Assembly (NCBI RefSeq): GCF_002014965.1
Contig: NZ_MUXT01000008.1
Location: 1-29,312 of the forward strand
Length of the DNA stretch: 29,312 nt
From: Moraxella canis
GTDB taxonomy: Bacteria > Pseudomonadota > Gammaproteobacteria > Pseudomonadales > Moraxellaceae
Reading direction: 5' to 3'
Below, in pieces: positions 1 to 9,687 of this stretch (position 1 is its first letter; every line of letters starts with the position of its first letter). Below the pieces are notes generated by a model. It ran no database searches, had not been told where the DNA came from, and saw only the letters and a program-made list of their open reading frames with translations. The position numbers and the translations under genes were made by a program.

Positions 1-782
1 GGCATTGTTAATTTAAAATACATAACTCAAACCCCCATTCCATTTAGCAAACAGTAAATTGAGCGTATTTTCTATCATTTTCTTGCATTTAGAATAACAT
101 TTGGTCTTTCTCCTAAATCTTGCAGTAAAATGTCTAATAAGGCTGTTATAACTCTCAATGGTAAAAGTTTGAGCTTTGCTTTTTAGGTGCTTGTGTTTTG
201 GAATAATTTCATCATAAGATTTCCAATAATCAGAACAAAACAGCTTAATATTGTTTGAGTTTAGGGTGTTGTATAGCCTTGCAAAGGTTTTACTGTCTCG
301 TTTGCCACAAACAAAACCTAAAACGTGTTTTGTTTGTCGGTCAATGGCAATCCAAGTCCAGCAGTAGTTTTTTTGTGTTTGGTATAACTGTGGATTTCAT
401 CAAGCTCTACAATGTCAATTTCTTGACTGTCATTGGGTTTGATTTGATGTTGCTCCCCAAGATGTTTAACCCATTGATAGACCGTACCGTAACTAATGTT
501 TAATACTCTACCAATGGAGCGAAACCCTAGACCTTCTAAATACATATCTATTGCCATTTTCTTAATGGCATCGCTCTTATGAGAGCTGTGTTTGTGTACT
601 TAAAAAATAATAATGACAGTTTTTGCACTTGTAGCGTTGTTTGCCATTGTTAAACCCTGCTTTAACAAAGTGTGTATTTTGACATTTAGGACAATGGGTA
701 AATGTTTGGTTCATTGGGTGGTTGTTTTACATGTGGTTGAGTGTGTGGTATTTTAACTGATGTATTTTTGTTTAACAATGCC
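1..782 (-). mobile_element. Decayed IS1-type insertion sequence with intact terminal inverted repeats
   Basis: The ends are perfect 11-bp inverted repeats: GGCATTGTTAA at 1-11 and TTAACAATGCC at 772-782. The 782-bp length fits IS1-family elements (about 770-800 bp). The transposase reads on the minus strand from an ATG at 714 to a TAA at 13-15. The left end lies exactly on base 1 of the window, so the left flank and any target-site duplication cannot be seen. The family is assigned from the transposase layout (zinc-ribbon N-terminus, then a helix-turn-helix, then a DDE-like part) and the size. Confidence 0.8.
13..714 (-). pseudogene. IS1-family transposase, frameshifted
   Basis: This is the transposase of the 1-782 element. 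The N-terminus starts MNQTFTHCPKCQ and carries a CxxC...CxxC zinc ribbon (later KCKNCHYYF). The first frame runs into a TAA just before the segment KSDAIKKMAIDMYLEG, which lies in another frame. The middle, with a helix-turn-helix (GLGFRSIGRVLNISYGTVYQW), is open at 318-557. A second shift occurs in a run of seven A's (minus strand, near 367-373). One extra A would restore the expected NYCWTWIAID and VLGFVCGKRDS. The C-terminal part then reads to the stop at 13-15. With two frame breaks it is probably inactive, although IS1-type elements can use programmed frameshifting, so one break could be functional. Confidence 0.75.
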
Positions 783-865
783 AAAATTTTTAAAATCACT
801 TAAGGTATTTTGGCACTTTGCCACAAAAATTAGGCACTTTTATAATGGATTTTAGATAATTTATT

Positions 866-1653
866 ATGAGTGCTACCATCACTGGGCATAATTCTTTTTA
901 CAGACAAAATGATTCTATAATGATTACAAAGTCCAACACGCTGGTTGAGGCTTGCTATGACTTGTCTGTGGCGGAGTATCATTTGATGACGCTTGCCGTC
1001 AATAAAATGCACAAATAGCCCACAGGCATAAAGCAACTAACCGTTAGTTTTGCCCTTGCCAATAAGGTAACGGACAATTACGCCTATAAACCCTTAAAGA
1101 TACTGCTAAAACACTTGGCGAAAGAAAGCTAAAATTCCCGCTATACGTTGATAATAATATTTAAGCTGAGGATGCTTCTCAAAAGCTTTGCGTTCTCAAA
1201 CCGAATCACAAGAATTTCAAAGTGCTAAAAGCAGAATATAACTGGCTTCAAGGGATTTCTTATCAAGACCAAGAAAGCTATATTTTACTGCATTTTTCTG
1301 ACCTATTAGCCTTTTTGATTGAACATACCAATCAAGCCTATACCAAATACGACTACATCAAAATGGTTGATTTTAAAGGCTGTGCAGTAAAAGAATGTAT
1401 GAGTTAATCCATCAGTGGAAAGATATCGAAAAAACGCCAGAAATGACCGTTTTTGAATGGAAAGCTTATTTTGGCGTAGCCAATAGCTATCCACAAGTGG
1501 CGGAGTTTTAACGTCGTGTGCTTGACCCTGCAATTAAACAAATCAATGTTCAAGAGGATTTCAAACTTACATTGGAATCTCTCAAGGAAGGTCGTAGTAC
1601 CAGTTATTTTATGCTTAAAATTAAAGTATTGAGAAGATGGTGTGGGATTTAGG
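866..1653 (+). pseudogene. Plasmid replication initiator (Rep_3 family), decayed
   Basis: Conceptual translation across frames gives a Rep_3-type initiator. It starts at ATG 866 (MSATITGHNSFYRQND) and includes SNTLVEACYDLSVAEYHLMTL, the usual first winged-helix opening. After several stops and shifts a second block appears (LLHFSDLLAFLIEHTNQAYT, 1222-1407 open). Last comes the C-terminal signature RRVLDPAIKQIN followed by LKEGRSTSYFMLKIK. Intact family members bind iterons and open a plasmid origin. Here the frame is broken by at least four stops or shifts, among them an early TAG at about 1016 and a TAA within VAEF*RRVLDP. I saw no clear iterons beside it. It is a relic of an integrated or recombined plasmid. 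The family call is strong; the exact ends are approximate. Confidence 0.75.
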
Positions 1654-1916
1654 CTGATTTAGTACAGCCCCTTGATTTTTATTTAGTCGATAGATGAAAT
1701 ACTGTACCTCTTAACCACTAAATATTTAAAATTAAAATATCTGCTAAAAAAATAAATGTCAATCTATTTTAAACAATAGTATTTGATTAAGTTATATAAA
1801 AAAGCTAAGTATCTACACCATGCAGATACTTAGCTTAATAACGCTTATAGATTTTATCAGATTATTGGTCAAGTCATCTCAGTATGAAAGACCGACCTAG
1901 TCTGTTGATAAATAGA
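1654..1916. other. Intergenic region between the rep relic and the autotransporter
   Basis: This is AT-rich non-coding sequence. The only clear element is the hairpin terminator at 1795-1836. A short inverted repeat TAGTCT/AGACTA lies at about 1899-1915, next to the autotransporter stop. No open frame with family resemblance was seen. Confidence 0.5.
1795..1836 (-). terminator. Intrinsic terminator of the autotransporter gene
   Basis: A 13-bp perfect stem, AAGCTAAGTATCT (1802-1814) and AGATACTTAGCTT (1824-1836), encloses a 9-nt loop. On the minus strand it is followed by a run of T's (complement of 1795-1801). It lies about 80 bp past the autotransporter stop, in the right orientation to end that transcript. 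Confidence 0.8.
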
Positions 1917-4900
1917 CTAAAAGACTGACTTAATGCCGATCACACCGCCATGACTTGCGTAATTATCGCGCCATTGACCTTGATAATCTAGGCTTAGGGT
2001 TGTGGCAGGGCTGAGAGCATAGTTTAGACCCATGCCTGCTGTACCGATAGTGCGACCGATGTCGGTAGCGGTACTTGTAAAGCGAAGAGATGTACCTTCA
2101 AAGCCTGCATTGATGATATTGTGCTTATCACCGCTTTCATGGCTGACTGCCAAATTACCAGTAAGCTGAAGTCGTGGACTTATGGCGCTGGCGGCTTTGA
2201 TACCGACTGTTGGGCGTAGGCTTGTGTAGTTCTGTTTGTCTACAGTTAGGTTATATACACCTGCGCCTGTTTCATGATAGCCATCAGCACGCACTTGGGC
2301 GTAATCTAGGCGAACAAATGGCGCGATATGGCGGTGTGTTTCGCCCATCATATAGCTTGCCCCAAGTCCTGCCATGATGGTATCGGCGGTGTAGTCAGAT
2401 TTGGCGATTTGATCAGCGAAGGCGATATGACGCTCACCTTCGATATCGCTTCTGGCTATGCCAATATGAGCGTAGGCTGTCGTGGTCTCATTGGCTTGAT
2501 AGTTACCGTAGACGATGGCTTGGCTTGTTTTGGTATTGATGTTGTGATTGACGGTGTCACTGTCGGTATCAGTGTCAATATAACCAAGAGCAAAGCCGAT
2601 TTTGCCATTACCCAAGCTGGTGTCCGCCCCAACAACTGCTCCAAAGTCACGCTGATCATAACCCAAAGCGCCATCAGTGCCTGTCACCGAAACGTCCGCA
2701 CCAATCGCTTTCGCCCAAAGACTGCGCTGGTTGTCATCGCTACCTTGAGCAATCGGCGCAAAGTCAAGACGGTTATCATAAATGGCATCCACTGCATGAC
2801 GATTGGCGTTTAAAACCGCGCGATTGACCGAACCTGTCAGTAGCGGCTGCAAACTTGTGACAACATGTGATAGCTGTGCGTCTGTGACTGATGACGGTAA
2901 ATCACGCCCCAACTGACGCATCAATTCATAACTGTCGGCTTTGGAATTGGTCATGTTGTTAGCAGCGATATAGTCATCCAACGCATTTTCTAGGTCTGTT
3001 GCAAGCGGCAGCGCTGCAAGATTATTTTCACTCTTGACAGCTTTAATAAAGCGCGTATCATCGTTTGGCTTAGGCTCTGGCTTAGGCTCTGGCTTAGGCG
3101 TTGGTTCTGGCTTAGGCTCTGGATTTGGCTTCGGTTCAGGCTTGGGATCAGGCTTTGGCTCAGGCGTTGGCTTCGGCTCTGGCTTAGGCATTGGTTCTGG
3201 CTTGGGCTCAGGCGTTGGCGCTGGATTTGGCTTTGGCTCAGGCTCAGGATTTGGCTTAGGCTCTGGATCAGGCTTAGGCTCTGGATCAGGCTTAGGATCA
3301 GGCTTAGGCTCTGGATTTGGCGTTGGCTTAGGCTCAGGCTTAGGCTCTGGATTTGGCGTCGAGCCTTGTTTTACCATGGTAAGGTGAACTTTATTGGCGT
3401 CAGAATAGTCCGTAGCAAAATCCACCAAGGCATGATTGTCACTGACTTGTTTAAACTTTCCTACCAATGTGCCTGCACTCACCACTTCTTTGACCGCTGT
3501 GCCAACATCTAAGCCGTTTTTGATGTATTCATCAACATAAACAGCCAGATTGCCATTGCTGATATCGGCTTTACCTGTAACGACCAATTTACCATATTCG
3601 ATTTGATTGTCAAAAGTCTCATCTTCATCATGATCAATCAAACCAATAACAAGGTTTTCGCCATTCATGACATAGTTGCCATCGATTTTCAGCACGCCTT
3701 CTGCAACAGCCAAATCCCCTTTAAATTGTTTGGTACTTTCAGATATGGTGAGTGTACCTTTACCTGATTTATTAAATCCAGCATTATTGTCAATATTGTT
3801 AATATCAATTGTGCCAACATGACCTGTGATGACAGCGTTTGGATTAATGACAACGTTAGTGCCTGTACTGCCTAGAAAGTTGTTGGTTTCAAAATAAACA
3901 CCTTGATTACCAATCTCAATCTTATTGCCCTTGGTAAAATTGGCAAATAAATTGGGCTGATCAGCATTGATACCAATCTCAGCACCGTTAATGTAGATTT
4001 CGGACAGTTTTGAATCAAGATTACGGCTGATTTGATTGGTAAATAAGCCTGTCAGATACTGATCGGTGTCAGTTGCCTCTAGTCGCAGTGTGCCACTGCC
4101 TGTGTTGCCCACGACTATTTCATTGGCGCGTAGCGTACTGTCATTTAAGATTAGTGTGCCCGTGCCACCTTGGGTGTTAGCTAAACCATTGACACCGCCG
4201 CCGCCAATGTAGACGCCATTGGTAACATAAGTGTGCCCAACATTGTATTGAGAATTTTGATTAATGGTCAGCATGCCTTTACCGCCACTACCGATAATCA
4301 TTTCATTGTCAATCTGTAGTTTAGCATCTGCGCCGCTAATGGTCGCTTCACCTGTAGAACCTGCAAACACACCAAGAATCATATCTTTTGCCGAGATGGT
4401 GCTATTTGTAAATGTAGCCATGCCTTTTGAGCCAGATTCTTGACCAACAACTAATCTGCCTGCCACCTTATAGGTGTCTTTGGTGCTGGTTAAAGTCGCC
4501 CCTCCAGTTGTACCAATAGCGACAGTTTCTGTGGTGATGGTATTATTTTGACTTGATACTTGTGCGTTTGAACCTTGGGAATCAGCCAACGAATAAGTTT
4601 TTGTATTAACTTTACTGTTTTTTAGGTCGGCAATGCCCTTACCTTGGAAGCCAATCACCACGCTATCGTACGCTGTAATGGTTGCAGTATCAGCTACGAG
4701 CGTACCTACCGAGCCTGCACTACGACCAACTGCTATTTGCCCTGACTCAGTAGCGGCTTTATCTGTTAGGGTTAGTGTACCAACCGAGTTCTTACCACCA
4801 GCAACATTGATGATGTTGCTGTTATTATCTCTATGCACAGTTAAGGTGGTACCATTTCCTGATAGCGTTGCACTGGCTTTACTACCATGGGCATCACCAA

Positions 4901-5402
4901 TCGTAACGATACCGCCTGCATTGATTTTGGCACCATTAGTACCAATCAAATCTGCACTATAGTCAGGACTAACACTTAATATGAGATTTTTTGTACTATC
5001 AATTGTGGCGTCATTGACGGTAACGGTGGTATTACTATTATGTGAGATGATGGTTTCATTGGGGCTGACAGAACTTGCACCGTTGCTAATCTCAATTGTA
5101 GTGTTCATGATATTGGCAGGATTGTCTGTTGAACCAAAAGCAATTTGGTTATCACTGGTAAGTTTTGTTCCAGCATTGGCAATCAAAACATCGCCAATAA
5201 TCCCAGCATTGCCAGCATAATGGTGCACTTTCCCATCGGTCAGCTCAATATCCGCCGCCACAGCCTCACCACCCGCTGCCATCATCGCAGCGACAGATAA
5301 CGCCTTAAATGATTTGCTTTTGCCTTTGGCATGAGCCAATTCACTCACGCATTGCCATACGCCTGTGGCGTGGTTAAAAATCACACGATAAGCACGATTC
5401 AT
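1917..5402 (-). CDS. Autotransporter adhesin (type V secretion), ESPR signal peptide, Pro-rich linker
   Basis: A surface protein predicted to export its own passenger through a C-terminal outer-membrane barrel. The start is placed at ATG 5402 rather than at the upstream in-frame start (5540). AAGGAAG lies just before 5402, and the protein then opens [17 protein letters not shown], the classic extended signal peptide region. A hydrophobic stretch follows, with likely cleavage after AVA near residue 49. Residues about 50-680 are a Ser/Thr/Asn/Gly-rich passenger with repeated short strands, which fits a beta-helix. Residues about 681-780 are a Pro-Glu-Lys/Pro-Asp-Lys linker. Residues about 890-1161 form the autotransporter beta-domain ([13 protein letters not shown] onward), ending in a terminal Phe (IGIKSVF). 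The length of 1161 aa is normal. The gene is monocistronic and intact. Function in attachment or aggregation is inferred; the ligand is unknown. Confidence 0.9.
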   Translation of the reverse strand: MNRAYRVIFNHATGVWQCVSELAHAKGKSKSFKALSVAAMMAAGGEAVAADIELTDGKVHHYAGNAGIIGDVLIANAGTKLTSDNQIAFGSTDNPANIMNTTIEISNGASSVSPNETIISHNSNTTVTVNDATIDSTKNLILSVSPDYSADLIGTNGAKINAGGIVTIGDAHGSKASATLSGNGTTLTVHRDNNSNIINVAGGKNSVGTLTLTDKAATESGQIAVGRSAGSVGTLVADTATITAYDSVVIGFQGKGIADLKNSKVNTKTYSLADSQGSNAQVSSQNNTITTETVAIGTTGGATLTSTKDTYKVAGRLVVGQESGSKGMATFTNSTISAKDMILGVFAGSTGEATISGADAKLQIDNEMIIGSGGKGMLTINQNSQYNVGHTYVTNGVYIGGGGVNGLANTQGGTGTLILNDSTLRANEIVVGNTGSGTLRLEATDTDQYLTGLFTNQISRNLDSKLSEIYINGAEIGINADQPNLFANFTKGNKIEIGNQGVYFETNNFLGSTGTNVVINPNAVITGHVGTIDINNIDNNAGFNKSGKGTLTISESTKQFKGDLAVAEGVLKIDGNYVMNGENLVIGLIDHDEDETFDNQIEYGKLVVTGKADISNGNLAVYVDEYIKNGLDVGTAVKEVVSAGTLVGKFKQVSDNHALVDFATDYSDANKVHLTMVKQGSTPNPEPKPEPKPTPNPEPKPDPKPDPEPKPDPEPKPNPEPEPKPNPAPTPEPKPEPMPKPEPKPTPEPKPDPKPEPKPNPEPKPEPTPKPEPKPEPKPNDDTRFIKAVKSENNLAALPLATDLENALDDYIAANNMTNSKADSYELMRQLGRDLPSSVTDAQLSHVVTSLQPLLTGSVNRAVLNANRHAVDAIYDNRLDFAPIAQGSDDNQRSLWAKAIGADVSVTGTDGALGYDQRDFGAVVGADTSLGNGKIGFALGYIDTDTDSDTVNHNINTKTSQAIVYGNYQANETTTAYAHIGIARSDIEGERHIAFADQIAKSDYTADTIMAGLGASYMMGETHRHIAPFVRLDYAQVRADGYHETGAGVYNLTVDKQNYTSLRPTVGIKAASAISPRLQLTGNLAVSHESGDKHNIINAGFEGTSLRFTSTATDIGRTIGTAGMGLNYALSPATTLSLDYQGQWRDNYASHGGVIGIKSVF
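3063..3360. repeat. Degenerate minisatellite encoding the PEPKP-type linker
   Basis: About 300 bp of imperfect short repeats built on GGCTTAGGCTCTGGA-like units (plus strand), with variants GGATTTGGC, GGATCAGGC and GGCGTTGGC. On the coding minus strand they give alternating Pro-Glu-Pro-Lys and Pro-Asp-Pro-Lys. Such tracts change length by slippage or recombination. In-frame changes would lengthen or shorten the stalk between passenger and barrel. Confidence 0.85.
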
Positions 5403-5540
5403 ACAATCTTCCTTATGATAAAAACTAAATAGATTGACATAACAGCCAAAGGAGCACATTTGACCAATATCAAAGCCAACAACACGATCGCCGCCAAATA
5501 TCACCACTGAGTAATATTCATTAATAAAAGCAAATCTCAC

Positions 5541-5620
5541 AAAAGAGAATTAGGCGCACGTTGTCTTAACCAATTATAACAAAAACTTCCAGATTTAGAG
5601 ATGTTTTTGTAAGATTTTTG
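5541..5620 (-). promoter_or_regulatory. Candidate promoter for the autotransporter
   Basis: On the minus strand a perfect TATAAT (complement of 5573-5578) is preceded by TGT, an extended -10. No good -35 is seen at 17 bp. It would leave a 5' untranslated region of roughly 165 nt before ATG 5402. The stretch 5403-5833 otherwise shows no gene. Confidence 0.4.
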
Positions 5621-5833
5621 TAGTTTCATTAATGAGTGGAGTAAGTAGCTATCTGCCGTTATAGATCACTAATATAAAATATCTAAAAATATGATTGAGT
5701 TATACCATTTGCTATCGATCATGAAATTGTATTCTAATGCCAAAAAATATCCACTAAAATACAGCTTAAGTGATGTTAAACAGCGGTGCCATACCAATCG
5801 ATCCAGATAATCATATCCAACAAGGAGAGTAAT

Positions 5834-6481
5834 GTGAATAAGTTTTTAGCTGCCATAGCACTAGTAGGTGTCACGACCGCAGCCCACGCTGCCGATTGGA
5901 CATCTTTATTTAAGCACTATGAAAGGGGTCAAGATATTGAAAAAGCCACTGTTATGAGCGATTTTTTTTGGAGTGCAACCGTGTGTATGAATAGTATTGA
6001 GGAGTTAAAAGAATGCACTAGCGGAGACGGAAAAATCACTAATAAAAAACCCAAACTCCCTGCAAAATATGCCAAAGACTTAGTAGGCAAACCGAAACTA
6101 ACCGCAGACGGTGAATGGGTCTATTTTTCTGTTAAAGGTGCTACGCTATACGGTCTTCCGATTAAGGGGTTTGAGTTTGGCAGTTATTTAGGTGAAGATG
6201 CTCTGGGCAGGGTTGATTTTGGTCCAATGACACAAAAACAATTTAATCAGCTTAAAGGCAAGGCAAAGTTTGCTGAATCCTGGGACTTAGGATACGTGTA
6301 TGATGAAGTAGAAAATGCGTATTATGAAGTGGAAGATTGTTATCCTTATGCAGTGTTTAAGCGCGTGAATGGACGAGGCTTATTATGGTTCAATCCCTAC
6401 TTCGGTGGCGAAACCACAATGACCGCTCAAGATATAGCCGCATGGGAGGCAAAAAATAAGGCGGAAGGTTGTAAACGCTAA
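5834..6481 (+). CDS. Small exported protein of unknown function
   Basis: I do not recognise this family. The start is set at GTG 5834 because AAGGAGAG (5822-5829) sits just upstream and the protein then begins with a clear signal peptide. This has Lys near the N-terminus, a hydrophobic core (LAAIALVGVTTA) and a cleavage site AHA^AD after residue 19. An upstream in-frame ATG at 5786 would bury this signal. The mature protein is about 196 aa, soluble-looking, with four cysteines (VCMNS, KECTS, EDCYPY and a C-terminal GCKR) that could form periplasmic disulfides. It is rich in aromatic residues and Lys/Glu and has no further membrane segment. It stands alone, ends in a strong terminator and faces away from the autotransporter. 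It is most likely periplasmic or secreted. Confidence 0.75.
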   Translation: MNKFLAAIALVGVTTAAHAADWTSLFKHYERGQDIEKATVMSDFFWSATVCMNSIEELKECTSGDGKITNKKPKLPAKYAKDLVGKPKLTADGEWVYFSVKGATLYGLPIKGFEFGSYLGEDALGRVDFGPMTQKQFNQLKGKAKFAESWDLGYVYDEVENAYYEVEDCYPYAVFKRVNGRGLLWFNPYFGGETTMTAQDIAAWEAKNKAEGCKR

Positions 6482-6499
6482 TGACCTGAACCTGATAAC

Positions 6500-6532
6500 A
6501 AAGCACCTTATCAATGCAATAAGGTGCTTTTT
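6500..6532 (+). terminator. Intrinsic terminator after the exported protein gene
   Basis: A 12-bp stem, AAAGCACCTTAT (6500-6511) and ATAAGGTGCTTT (6519-6530), encloses a 7-nt loop and is followed by T's. It starts 19 nt past the TAA of the 5834-6481 gene. Confidence 0.85.
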
Positions 6533-6553
6533 AGTTAAACATTATAATGATCT

Positions 6554-6580
6554 TAAAACAGACCATCAAAGTCTGTTTTA
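6554..6580 (-). terminator. Hairpin past the GST fragment, likely terminator
   Basis: A 10-bp stem, TAAAACAGAC (6554-6563) and GTCTGTTTTA (6571-6580), encloses a 7-nt loop. It lies 24 bp beyond the stop of the minus-strand GST. A-rich and T-rich flanks on both sides mean it could act in either direction. Confidence 0.6.
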
Positions 6581-6603
6581 GATCATATAACCCGTGTCAA
6601 TAC

Positions 6604-7179
6604 TTACTTTGAGTTATCATGCTTTGCTTCAAGCGCTAGGGCGCGTCGGTAACTGTCAATCTTCGCCAAGTTTTGTGCGTAGGATTTGATATTTGGATAA
6701 TTATCCAACAAACCGCGCTGATTGAGCATAATTAAATCAAAAGATAGCATAAAATCAGCGCCAGTCAGCTGATCGCCAACGATGTAAGTTTTGCCTTCTA
6801 ATTCATTATCTAAATAGCTTAATAAATTGTGTTTTTCTTTGGCGATATAATTGTTTAAAAAGTCATTGTCGGTTACACCTGCCGATCGGGTAAATAGCTC
6901 AAGCAATAAAGGAACCATCAGTGAGCTTTCTGAAAAGTCCATCCATTGTAGGTAGCTGGCATAATCTTTGGCATCAATAGCAGGGCGCAGCCGATCGGCA
7001 CCAAAGCGTTCAATTAATACTTGGGTAATGGCGCCTGATTCGGCAATCACTTGACCATCAAGCTCAATCACAGGGGATTTGCCCAGTGGATGAATATTTT
7101 TTAAGCTGTCAGGTGCCAAATGAGTCTTAGCATGACGCTGGTAGCTGACGAGCTCATAAGGCTGACCCAATTCTTCAAC
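6604..7179 (-). pseudogene. Glutathione S-transferase, N-terminally truncated
   Basis: The sequence matches a bacterial GST. The end of the thioredoxin-like domain is present (GKSPVIELDG, then the glutathione-site motif ESGAITQVLIERFG), followed by the all-alpha C-terminal domain including YIVGDQLTGADFML. The readable frame begins V-E-E-L-G-Q-P-Y-E-L at about 7179, just after an in-frame TGA at 7183-7185. Family members carry about 20-25 more residues before EELG: the first strand and helix with the catalytic Ser/Tyr/Cys. A TTG at 7170 could serve as a start, but the product would lack the active-site strand. The break coincides with the beginning of the VCBS adhesin fragment on the other strand, so both genes were cut by one rearrangement. 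Stable enzymatic function is unlikely. Confidence 0.8.
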
Positions 7180-9220
7180 CGGTCAGTTATTCACCAATGA
7201 CCACTTTGGTGCCGATGGTCAGGGTACTCCTGCCACAGAGGCCAAAACGGTGGCAGGTCAGTACGGCCGCTTTGAGATCAACGCCGATGGCAGCTACACC
7301 TATACCTTAAATAACACCCATCCTAAGGTTGATGCACTCAATGACGGTGACACCTTGACGGAATCAGTGCCTTACACCATCACCGATGGCGATGTCGATA
7401 CCGCTCAAGCGACATTGACAATCACCATCTTGGGGCGTACTGATGGTGTGCCATCCGTTGTGGTCGACAGGGCTATAGTATCGGAATAGGGTTTGGTTAA
7501 AGGTATTCCAGATACTCAAGGAAGCCAGGATACTACTAATGACACGACAGCCGCGGGTCAAATCGTATTAATGGACTTACAAAATATTGACCCATCTGAG
7601 TTGTCTATTAAACTATCAGGTCCTAAAGGTATTCAGGTGCAGGGTAAAGATGTCGTTTGGCATTGGAGTGATCAGTCGAATACTTTAACTGGCCGCGTAT
7701 CGCTTGGCGATAATCAACCCGAAACTGATGTCATGACTATTAAAGTCAATGATATCCAAAACAGTGGAACAGGCTTTACCGCTTCTTATCAAACCACATT
7801 ACTGCATGCGATTGATCACCCACAGCAGAATATTGAGGATGACTTGGATGTTAAATTTAATTTACAAGTAACTCAAGGAGCTAAGCCGCTATTACAAAGT
7901 GATCTGATTGTCACAGTAGAAGATAATTCTCCATTTGTGGACTCAGGCGATATTTTTTTAGCTATCAGACCTGCAGCATATAATTTGTCAATTATTTTGG
8001 ATATCTCTGGCAGTATGTTGGAGTGGGTAGGCTATAGAAATCGTTTAGATGTTGCCAAGGATGCTATTAATAAGCTGATAGAAACTTATACAACCATGGG
8101 CGATGTCAGAGCTCAGGTAACTTTGTTTGATGAGGAAGCTTCAACGTAAGACAGATGGATGAAGGCTGAGGAGGCTCAGAGTTTTATTTATAATGTTTAT
8201 TCTCTACATGGTTCCACTAACTACGACGCTGCACTTGATCTTGCCATACAGGGCTTTGGCAAGCCTGGCAAACTAGAAGATGCACAAAACTATTCCTACT
8301 TTTTAACCTATGGCTACCCTGCTTTTGGGGAAAGTGGAGTAAATTCACTATCTCCTGGCTGGATTGACCCTGGTGATGCCGATACAGGTATTCAGCCCGG
8401 CGAAGAAAGGATTTGGATTGATTTTCTTAATGAAAATAAGATCAAATCATATGCTTTTGCTGTGATTGAGGTGGACTCACTCGATACGATAGCGCCTATT
8501 GCCTATGATGGGCAGATCAATATAGACAATGACTACGAACTTGCCTTTATCATAAAAGATATCACCAAACTAGATTCTATTTTTGTGGAAACCGCTTATG
8601 ATAGCAGACCGTTCGCTTCTTCTAACTTGCTTACTGGTGCAAACACAGAAGGTGTAACCGCCGGCTATGGTGCAGATGATGGTAACGTATTGAGCGTCAC
8701 CATCGATGACAGCACTTATAGTTACAGCCATGACACAGGAATCACCGTACAAGGCATTGATCGTTCTATTTATGGTCAGGAAAGCAAAACAGCCTTAATT
8801 AAGACTCAGCAAGGGGGTTTTATTTCGATTAATTTTGAATCAGGAGATTTTACTTATTATGCTAAAGAGCTTTATACAGACTTGGAACTATACGAAGAGA
8901 AGATTGCATTCTCGGTAGTGGATAACGATGGTGATGTGGTTTTTTCTGAGAAAATATTCAAGATCTCTAGAACTGGTGAAGCTAGCGCTTTAAAAGAAAG
9001 CGATGTTATCTCTCGTACTGATTTGGATAGCATGGGTGATACTATTCTAGGTCTAGAAACAATCACTTCTAATCAAGCTGCTCATAATCCACAGCTTAAA
9101 AATCAATCGTTAGCGGTGGTTGATGCTAATGTGGATAATGAAAGCCCTCAGGCGCAGGATTTAGCATTAGTTTATACTGATATTGATAAAGATGTGCTAA
9201 AAATCGATTATACGATTTGA
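7178..9220 (+). pseudogene. VCBS/VWA type I-secreted adhesin fragment with two in-frame stops
   Basis: One continuous frame runs from the GST junction to a TGA at 9218-9220. It is interrupted by a TAG at 7487-7489 and a TAA at 8147-8149, with no frameshift. First part: a VCBS-type repeat (GRFEINADGSYTYTLNN, ending TITDGDVDTAQATLTITI). Second part: a repeat resembling T1SS-143 domains (LLHAIDHPQQNIEDDLDVKF, then LIVTVEDNSP), followed by the start of a von Willebrand A domain with the MIDAS motif DISGS (about 8000). Third part: the rest of the VWA fold and a further beta-rich segment. The large N-terminal part is missing and the C-terminus (DVLKIDYTI) shows no clear RTX repeats. Intact relatives are giant biofilm or adherence proteins exported by type I secretion. 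Both stops are one C-to-T change from Gln codons. Confidence 0.8.
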
Positions 9221-9253
9221 TGATAAGAAGTTGAGCCATCATTATTACACACC

Positions 9254-9289
9254 ACACCCCAAAAGCTTAGTTGGCTTTTGGGGTGTTTT
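9254..9289 (+). terminator. Intrinsic terminator of the adhesin fragment
   Basis: A 13-bp stem, ACACCCCAAAAGC (9254-9266) and GCTTTTGGGGTGT (9274-9286), encloses a 7-nt loop and is followed by TTT. It starts 34 nt past the adhesin stop. Its survival suggests that 9220 is the natural 3' end of the gene. Confidence 0.85.
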
Positions 9290-9389
9290 GATGGCAGAGG
9301 AGACGTAAATTGTATTGGTTCAGACCTAATCTGACAGCCTCAATTATGCACATTCCATCTTAAATGACCACTCATTGTATCCTAAATCT

Positions 9390-9687
9390 AGACAGGCTAT
9401 TCCAGTCATGCATTTGCCGATGCTATTGCCAAATGCAATATGACACATAGTACGAGTAAAAAAGCAATTGTTAGGATAATGCACCAACAGAACAATTGTT
9501 TCGAAGTTTTAAAACCGAATGGATGCCAAAATTTGGCTATGATAATAGTCATTAAGCAAAAACAGATTTGGCAGGTTATATCCTTGGCTATTACAGTGAA
9601 ATCAGACCCCACAGCCTTAATAACGACCTAAGCCCTGTCGAAAAAGAACGACAGTTTTTTAACAAAACCCTCTTAGGGGTTGTTTGA
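9390..9687 (+). pseudogene. IS3-family transposase C-terminal remnant
   Basis: The tail of an IS3-type OrfB integrase is readable. ASHAFADAIAKCNMTHSTSK lies in one frame. After a shift near 9460 comes NC*DNAPTEQLFRSFKTEWM, then GYILGYYSEIRPHSLNNDL, ending in TGA at 9685-9687. The motif GNCWDNAPTE, with the catalytic Glu, is recognisable, but its Trp codon is now TAG and a TAA replaces a residue before AKTDLAG. The last 15 bases overlap the 3' end of mcrC on the opposite strand. The upstream part of the IS is absent, so this is a scar rather than an element. Confidence 0.75.

Noticed and set aside
2328..2813. 161-aa plus-strand open frame
   Set aside because: It lies antisense to the conserved beta-domain of the autotransporter and shows no family resemblance.
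3034..3387. Plus-strand frame encoding a Gly-Ser-Leu repeat protein
   Set aside because: It is the exact antisense of the Pro-Glu-Lys linker of the autotransporter and has no ribosome site; its repetitiveness comes from the minisatellite.
5786..5833. Upstream ATG for the small exported protein
   Set aside because: It would place 16 polar residues before a clear signal peptide, while GTG 5834 has a proper ribosome site.
5834..6481. Possible anti-CRISPR, because the window may be from Moraxella
   Set aside because: The protein has a signal peptide and is probably exported; there is no helix-turn-helix Aca gene beside it and no prophage context.
9440..9631. 63-aa plus-strand open frame
   Set aside because: It is a composite: its first residues belong to the IS3 remnant, and the rest is out of frame with the true transposase reading.
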